DNA of 64,000 bases from Natrinema ejinorense. Lineage in GTDB: Archaea > Halobacteriota > Halobacteria > Halobacteriales > Natrialbaceae. Both the position numbers and the translations under genes were made by a program. The DNA lies in NCBI RefSeq assembly GCF_002494345.1, contig NZ_NXNI01000001.1, positions 3,596,001 through 3,660,000 of the forward strand. Reading direction: 5' to 3'. This document shows positions 60,801 to 64,000 of the stretch, piece by piece; position 1 is the first letter of the stretch; the number at the start of each line of letters is the position of its first letter. The notes below the pieces were generated by a model. That model saw only the letters and a list, made by a program, of their open reading frames with translations. It ran no database searches and was not told the DNA's origin.

Positions 60801-63525
60801 TGTCGAGACCGGGGTACGTTCCGGAGGGGACGTGAGATCGACCCGGTCGTCGCCACGCGACAGCGTGAACCCGGATGGACTCGACGCACGTGCGGACACG
60901 CCTGACGTCGCGTCTCGACCGGAATCGGCCGACGTTCCGACCGGCGTCCGCGCTTTTGATCGTCGCCGGCCGATCGCAGCGGCCGGATCGCCGGTTCCCA
61001 CCATTACCACGCCACCGACGGTGGCGAGTCGTCGCGGATCCACGATCGCTCACTCGGTCTCGGCGCTCGGTCGCGACACCTCGTCGGCGATCGAGGCCGA
61101 CGCCCCGTCACGTCCTCGGCGACTCGGCGACCCCGAGCCCGAAACGGGACGCGGCGTCGGCCAGGGGGCGCCACGCCGCGATCGATCCGGACCGAACGCG
61201 CTCGAGTCGGCGACCCGACTGTCGGTGCGCAGGACGGCGACCGAACGTTCGTCGCCAGAGTCGACCCTGGCGACCGCAACGACCGGATCGAAACCGATCC
61301 GGCGGCCGTCGGAGTTTCCAGCCTCGAGTCGCGGGCGCGAATCGAGCGGGGAGCGGCGGCGTCGGAAGCGACGTTCCGAGCCCGGCCGATCGCGCTCCCG
61401 TCGGACCGACCCGACGACCCGGAGAGAGCGCCCGTCGTGGACGGAACGGGAGCGACCGGGGACGACCCGATCGCCGACACACGACGACCCGTCACTGCGA
61501 TCCGACTCGAGGGCTCCCTCGGCGGTCGGTTCGGATTCGGTCTCGATGGCATCACGGCCGATAGCTGATCCGCGTTCGGGGTCGAGTACGGTCGCGTCGC
61601 CCCCCTCGAGACCGCGGGCCGAACGCGGTGGCCTTCCGACCGGTAACGACGAGGCCGAGCGAGCGATGCCGAACGCGATGTCACCGCCGGTGGTGTCGTC
61701 GACCGCAGCCGAATCGCTGGCCCGAGCCACGGCCGCTCGCCCACGGACGGCTCGCTCGGGATCGATCGCCTCGGGAGCCGGAGCGGACGGGTCCCGCCGG
61801 ACGGTTCGCCAGTATCGGCCGTCGACGGTGACTGATTCGCTCGGATCGGGGTCGGTTCCGGCGCGAGACGAGACGCCGTCGACCGCCCCCGAGCGCCGAG
61901 GATCACGGCAGAACGGTCCGAGTGGCTCCGTGGGGACTGCGAGTACGGTGGACCGGCAGCGACCGGGCCGGTCCGACGGGGATCGCCGCCGTGATCGAGT
62001 CGCTCGATCGACGGCCTCCGATTCGCCTTCCACGACGGAGTCGATCACGATCCACCGTCTCTCGACGAGTCAGGAGGGCGGTAGTGGCGGTCCACGCCCG
62101 AGCAGGGGCGAATCCGCTCGAGGCCCGGCCCCACCCACACCCGTCGGAGCGGAGGCGACGACGGCCGGATCCGACACGACCGCGACGGGGAACCCGGACG
62201 CGACCGGGACGGTCGGATCGCCGGGGGCGGCGACGAATCGGGCGCGATGGACGAACCGCTCGCCGCGGACGAGCCACCTGCCGTCGCTTTCGGTTCCCCG
62301 GACGACGGCTCCCCACGCACCCGGCGCGTCGCCGCCGGTTCGTTCGTCGGACCACACCGAGGGCGACGCTGCGAGCGCCGCGGCGACGACCCGCTCGAGT
62401 GTGGCTCGCTCCTCGAGCATCGCGACCGAACCCCGATCGGCGGCGGGGATCGATCGGCGGGCCGATACCGCCCCGTCCCTCGAGCGGACCGTCGTCCGCT
62501 CGGACCGGCGGCCGGTCCAACCGCCGACGCTCGCCGTTCGGTCGGGCTCGTCGACGGAGCGGGTCGACGGGCGGTCGGCGACTGGTAGTCAGCCGTCGAT
62601 CGATCCCGTCGGCTCGGGTCGGGGGCGTATCGCGGCGGCCGTGGATGCGCTCGACGACGGTGACGGCCCCGTCGGTTCCGATGGGGAGGATTCGATCGTA
62701 ACGCCTTCGCTCCGGTCCTCGACCGGAAACGCGGCCGTTATCGGCGGGCAACGGCTCCAGTCTCGTCTCCGTTCGCGAGGGCAGTCGCCGGCGGGTCCCT
62801 CAGTGACTCGATCGGCGGCCGCAACCGAGCGCGGTTGGGATCGGGCGGCTGGGCCCTCGCTCACGGTCCCGACGCGAGCGGACCGGCCGGAACCGACGCC
62901 GGGGACGCCGGGAGAGTCCTCCCGACAGCAGTCGCCGATATCGACCGCGAGCCGGCAGCATAAACCAACAACTAATACCATTGAATCAACAGGGTCTAAC
63001 ACGGGTGTGAACGGGATGCAAACGAGTACAGCGTCGGGGCGTCCATCGCTGACGTACCGGACGACATCGACGGCAGCCCCGACCGTCGATCGGGGCGGAC
63101 CGAATCGTTCGAACGCAGCGTCGCCGCGCCCGACGACCGGGTCGACGGGCGCGTCGCGAAAGCAACATCGCCCACCAGCCGACCGGGTGGCCGAGAGCGA
63201 CGACCGTCCGCAGGCCGGCTCGGGGTCGGGAATCGGTTCGGAGACGAGACCGCCACAGCACGGGCCGTCGCCCGGTCGCGATGCGGGGCGACCGCAGCCG
63301 AGGAATCCACAGCCGTCGTCGGGCGGACCGTCCGGTCGACCGTCGGGTCGCACCACCGGACACGCCCCAGAGTCGGACTCTCACCGGGGGAACCGCTTCG
63401 ATGGCGTCGACGTTTCCTCGCGGACGGACCCGCGCTTCGACGCCGACGTCGATCGGGCCGTCCAGGAGCTTTATCGCAAACTCGAGCGGAAGATCCGGAT
63501 CGAACGCGAACGGAGGGGACTGTAG
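57826..63525 (+). CDS. Giant disordered Arg/Ser/Thr/Pro-rich CIS protein (1,899 residues)
   Basis: An uninterrupted 5.7-kb frame starting at a GTG. Only the first ~90 residues (LQPSVTAIATLTPDRLVGGL, VQLSFLSSLDAP) and the last ~45 look ordered. The rest is Arg, Ser, Thr, Pro, Gly, Asp and Ala, with almost no aromatic residues, few Lys and no Cys. By eye Arg is at least as abundant as Asp plus Glu, unusual in a halophile. The C terminus (DADVDRAVQELYRKLERKIR then IERERRGL) is an amphipathic helix like the C-terminal tails of proteins next to Afp7/LysM hub genes in eCIS loci (from memory). It touches the hub gene directly. Function is unknown: tether, hub-docking linker and nucleic-acid or cargo binding are all possible. 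Confidence 0.75.
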   Translation: MIGESTDLDRVPSVRQIGVTHRAAAESSMGVDSSGPSTVARLQPSVTAIATLTPDRLVGGLGVRIARRRSPVQLSFLSSLDAPLDDAATDEPGVSIVPPPTFDRSTDHDDAFTYRTKSGRSDRTGPADRSFATANGSPSPPSTERASMTAHGVRSGGPSRPDRSQSSALEGTATHGQAASSRGGETPNGSDGTRRRGEPDPTAVGRAPVATGRAWRTPARRSPDRSGSSSTGRLGRLQRRASAVPMGAAATGSDTDRTSAFEPGASSASPSGVGDPLERETPSLLVSERSVDRTTSAGSMASRPNRTHARGRSLPTLVTRSGLPTAGTRGPESKSPETVTRRSGQPVKHPNADGRFASPIDPRTRQTASASSTRGVQANRNGEPTETRVGTGHDGSPALSSSRPTGDATTNAGAHSSVATLGADVDRRATPSDPTVRPIGIRSREPDPIGRHTRTPTSRAMAHGGGRTRHAAADSHDGTTMQYASSRRVDGTNGQTAAPTRDVVVAHTRRDRTDRPRRTGHGGRDTDPFAGHTDRPHVPTPRHRSVELGAGDETDDHTGESAGFDRASGRSRPTRSPLIESIGRRRRPPLTTVTDRVPRRSALAPTASTVIEGPPAASRSDSSSIASRVSHASDRDGAVARDQPPRTPRSLPSIPPVTVSPSPLSQRTAPQATASHPTASLRLPTPAGDTDEPGDRSPTIDRRDGSDSGPIAGTRGPRSRRGATVERPPPSGTPSPFESPPRAVGDESTAIGTGARPSGSVEPAGSAIRAFSSIRSTDHGRSRGDRGRETPATGVRGSRSRPAVTNRRPPASRVLDRGSEGGSSAVPLGDGQPEQFGSHGRSGGREPALVVRRRSSAATVAPSNAGEPTPADRSSRSRGLSSTRSDSPPSRPRSRPESDGPTGRSVGRPETDSTTERHTSESARSTRLRSLAAAVTSQSAGERPAADANRRLSGTAGAERSPVGTDVPSARTGTRSQPVLWSSRPTDRPRRGVETGVRSGGDVRSTRSSPRDSVNPDGLDARADTPDVASRPESADVPTGVRAFDRRRPIAAAGSPVPTITTPPTVASRRGSTIAHSVSALGRDTSSAIEADAPSRPRRLGDPEPETGRGVGQGAPRRDRSGPNALESATRLSVRRTATERSSPESTLATATTGSKPIRRPSEFPASSRGRESSGERRRRKRRSEPGRSRSRRTDPTTRRERPSWTERERPGTTRSPTHDDPSLRSDSRAPSAVGSDSVSMASRPIADPRSGSSTVASPPSRPRAERGGLPTGNDEAERAMPNAMSPPVVSSTAAESLARATAARPRTARSGSIASGAGADGSRRTVRQYRPSTVTDSLGSGSVPARDETPSTAPERRGSRQNGPSGSVGTASTVDRQRPGRSDGDRRRDRVARSTASDSPSTTESITIHRLSTSQEGGSGGPRPSRGESARGPAPPTPVGAEATTAGSDTTATGNPDATGTVGSPGAATNRARWTNRSPRTSHLPSLSVPRTTAPHAPGASPPVRSSDHTEGDAASAAATTRSSVARSSSIATEPRSAAGIDRRADTAPSLERTVVRSDRRPVQPPTLAVRSGSSTERVDGRSATGSQPSIDPVGSGRGRIAAAVDALDDGDGPVGSDGEDSIVTPSLRSSTGNAAVIGGQRLQSRLRSRGQSPAGPSVTRSAAATERGWDRAAGPSLTVPTRADRPEPTPGTPGESSRQQSPISTASRQHKPTTNTIESTGSNTGVNGMQTSTASGRPSLTYRTTSTAAPTVDRGGPNRSNAASPRPTTGSTGASRKQHRPPADRVAESDDRPQAGSGSGIGSETRPPQHGPSPGRDAGRPQPRNPQPSSGGPSGRPSGRTTGHAPESDSHRGNRFDGVDVSSRTDPRFDADVDRAVQELYRKLERKIRIERERRGL

Positions 63526-64000
63526 ATGAGCGGCGGCAAACTCGAGAAAGCCCAGATCATGATTTTGAACGGGAAACAGAAGGGCGACACCATCGAGTGC
63601 AAGTTCAACCCAAACGCCTATACGCTCGAGAAAAGCGTCAACTACGGCGAACTGAAAGCCACCGGCTCGGGGGCGTCGATCATGCAGTTCGTCGACGGGA
63701 ACGCGGAGACGCTGTCGATGGAGCTGTTTTTCGACACTTCCGACCAACTCGACTCGAAGGGGTCGCCCGATCCGTCGAAAGTCGACGTCCGCGAACGATA
63801 CACTAAACACATCGATACGCTCCTCTCCGTCGACGGAGAGCTACACGCACCGCCGGTGTGTCGGTTCGTCTGGGGCGATGGGATCGACTTTACCGCGTTG
63901 CTCCAGCGGGCGAACAAGCAGTTCACGAAGTTCCTGCCAAGCGGCATTCCCGTCCGTGCCCGGGTGAACGTCGTGTTCAAGGAGTACAAGACGGCCGACT
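63526..64000 (+). CDS. Afp7/LysM-type CIS hub protein (partial, runs off the right edge)
   Basis: The first 158 residues are present, starting at an ATG immediately after the giant gene's stop. They read LEKAQIMILNGKQKGDTIEC then KFNPNAYTLEKSVNYGEL, MQFVDGNAETLSMELFFDTS, RYTKHIDTLLSVDGELHAPP and VRARVNVVFKEYKTAD. The FNPxxY start and ELFFDTxD motif identify the tube-capping/hub-proximal family represented by Afp7, which often has a C-terminal LysM domain; that part would be outside. It links the inner tube to the spike. Confidence 0.88.
   Translation, partial: MSGGKLEKAQIMILNGKQKGDTIECKFNPNAYTLEKSVNYGELKATGSGASIMQFVDGNAETLSMELFFDTSDQLDSKGSPDPSKVDVRERYTKHIDTLLSVDGELHAPPVCRFVWGDGIDFTALLQRANKQFTKFLPSGIPVRARVNVVFKEYKTAD

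Noticed and set aside
59343-61043. Long minus-strand frame of 566 codons and several other frames opposite the giant CIS gene
   Set aside because: They follow from the Arg/Ser/Thr/Asp-rich composition of the plus-strand gene. They have no ordered segments, and the plus-strand frame alone runs unbroken for 5.7 kb up to the hub gene.
51040-64000. Ordinary myovirus-type provirus
   Set aside because: No capsid, portal, terminase, integrase or lysis genes are visible, and the gene order (sheath, tube, chaperone, second tube, hub) is that of a contractile injection system. The right flank outside the window could still change this.

Overview
The window is a stretch of haloarchaeal chromosome (class Halobacteria). 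The evidence is very high G+C and G/C-rich third codon positions, acidic proteins, many start codons that fit leaderless transcription with an AT-rich TATA element 25-34 bases upstream, twin-arginine lipoproteins with a lipobox cysteine, and family content typical of halophiles (TrmB, IclR and Lrp-type regulators, membrane-anchored winged-helix proteins, TRAP-TAXI transport, a 2-oxoacid dehydrogenase complex). The gene content resembles Natrialbales relatives, but the genus cannot be fixed from the sequence alone. I see no rRNA, tRNA or CRISPR array.

Layout. 1-629: the end of a DUF4350-type membrane gene group. 1612-3980: a fused siroheme decarboxylase (AhbA/AhbB type) and two membrane proteins. 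4026-7151: a large FAD/Fe-S GlcD-GlcF fusion oxidase. 7441-18720: an acyl-CoA catabolic region with 3-hydroxyacyl-CoA dehydrogenase, thiolase, acyl-CoA dehydrogenase, acyl-CoA ligase, a TRAP-TAXI transporter, a glutaryl-CoA dehydrogenase-like enzyme and an IclR regulator. 19274-21742: small membrane proteins and a HEAT-repeat protein. 21964-31744: a five-gene Opp/Dpp-type ABC transporter, a GH3 beta-glycosidase and a TrmB regulator, which together look like oligosaccharide uptake and use. 32600-38221: an accessory region of small secreted and membrane paralogues, a membrane-anchored winged-helix protein, repeats, a gene broken by an 80-bp transposon-like element, and a gene remnant. 38300-46753: a sulfite-oxidase-fold molybdoenzyme with a Met/Asp-rich partner, a PfpI protein, a HAD phosphatase, a Ski2-type helicase with an extra C-terminal beta domain, membrane proteins and LipA. 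47163-50923: 2-oxoacid dehydrogenase E1 alpha, E1 beta and E2; no E3 follows.

51040-64000 (window edge): part of an archaeal contractile injection system (CIS), a phage-tail-like particle. It has a divergently transcribed protein with an RFFSGK motif, sheath, two tube proteins, a tail-assembly chaperone, a membrane protein, a 1,899-residue disordered Arg-rich protein, and the start of an Afp7/LysM-type hub protein. Spike, baseplate, ATPase and cargo genes must lie to the right if the system is complete.

The most notable observation is in the CIS chaperone region. The chaperone gene (55010-55570) overlaps a second open frame (to 55809) that has no usable start codon of its own. The overlap carries a perfect X XXY YYZ slippery heptamer, GGGAAAT, at 55552-55558, and a 6-bp GC stem-loop 11 bases downstream. 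This is the arrangement of the programmed -1 frameshift in tail-assembly genes of long-tailed phages such as lambda G/GT, here in an archaeal injection system. The second is an 80-bp element with 15-bp perfect terminal inverted repeats and a TA target duplication, inserted inside the twin-arginine signal codons of a small gene (35543-35890). Removing the element and one TA restores the signal peptide.
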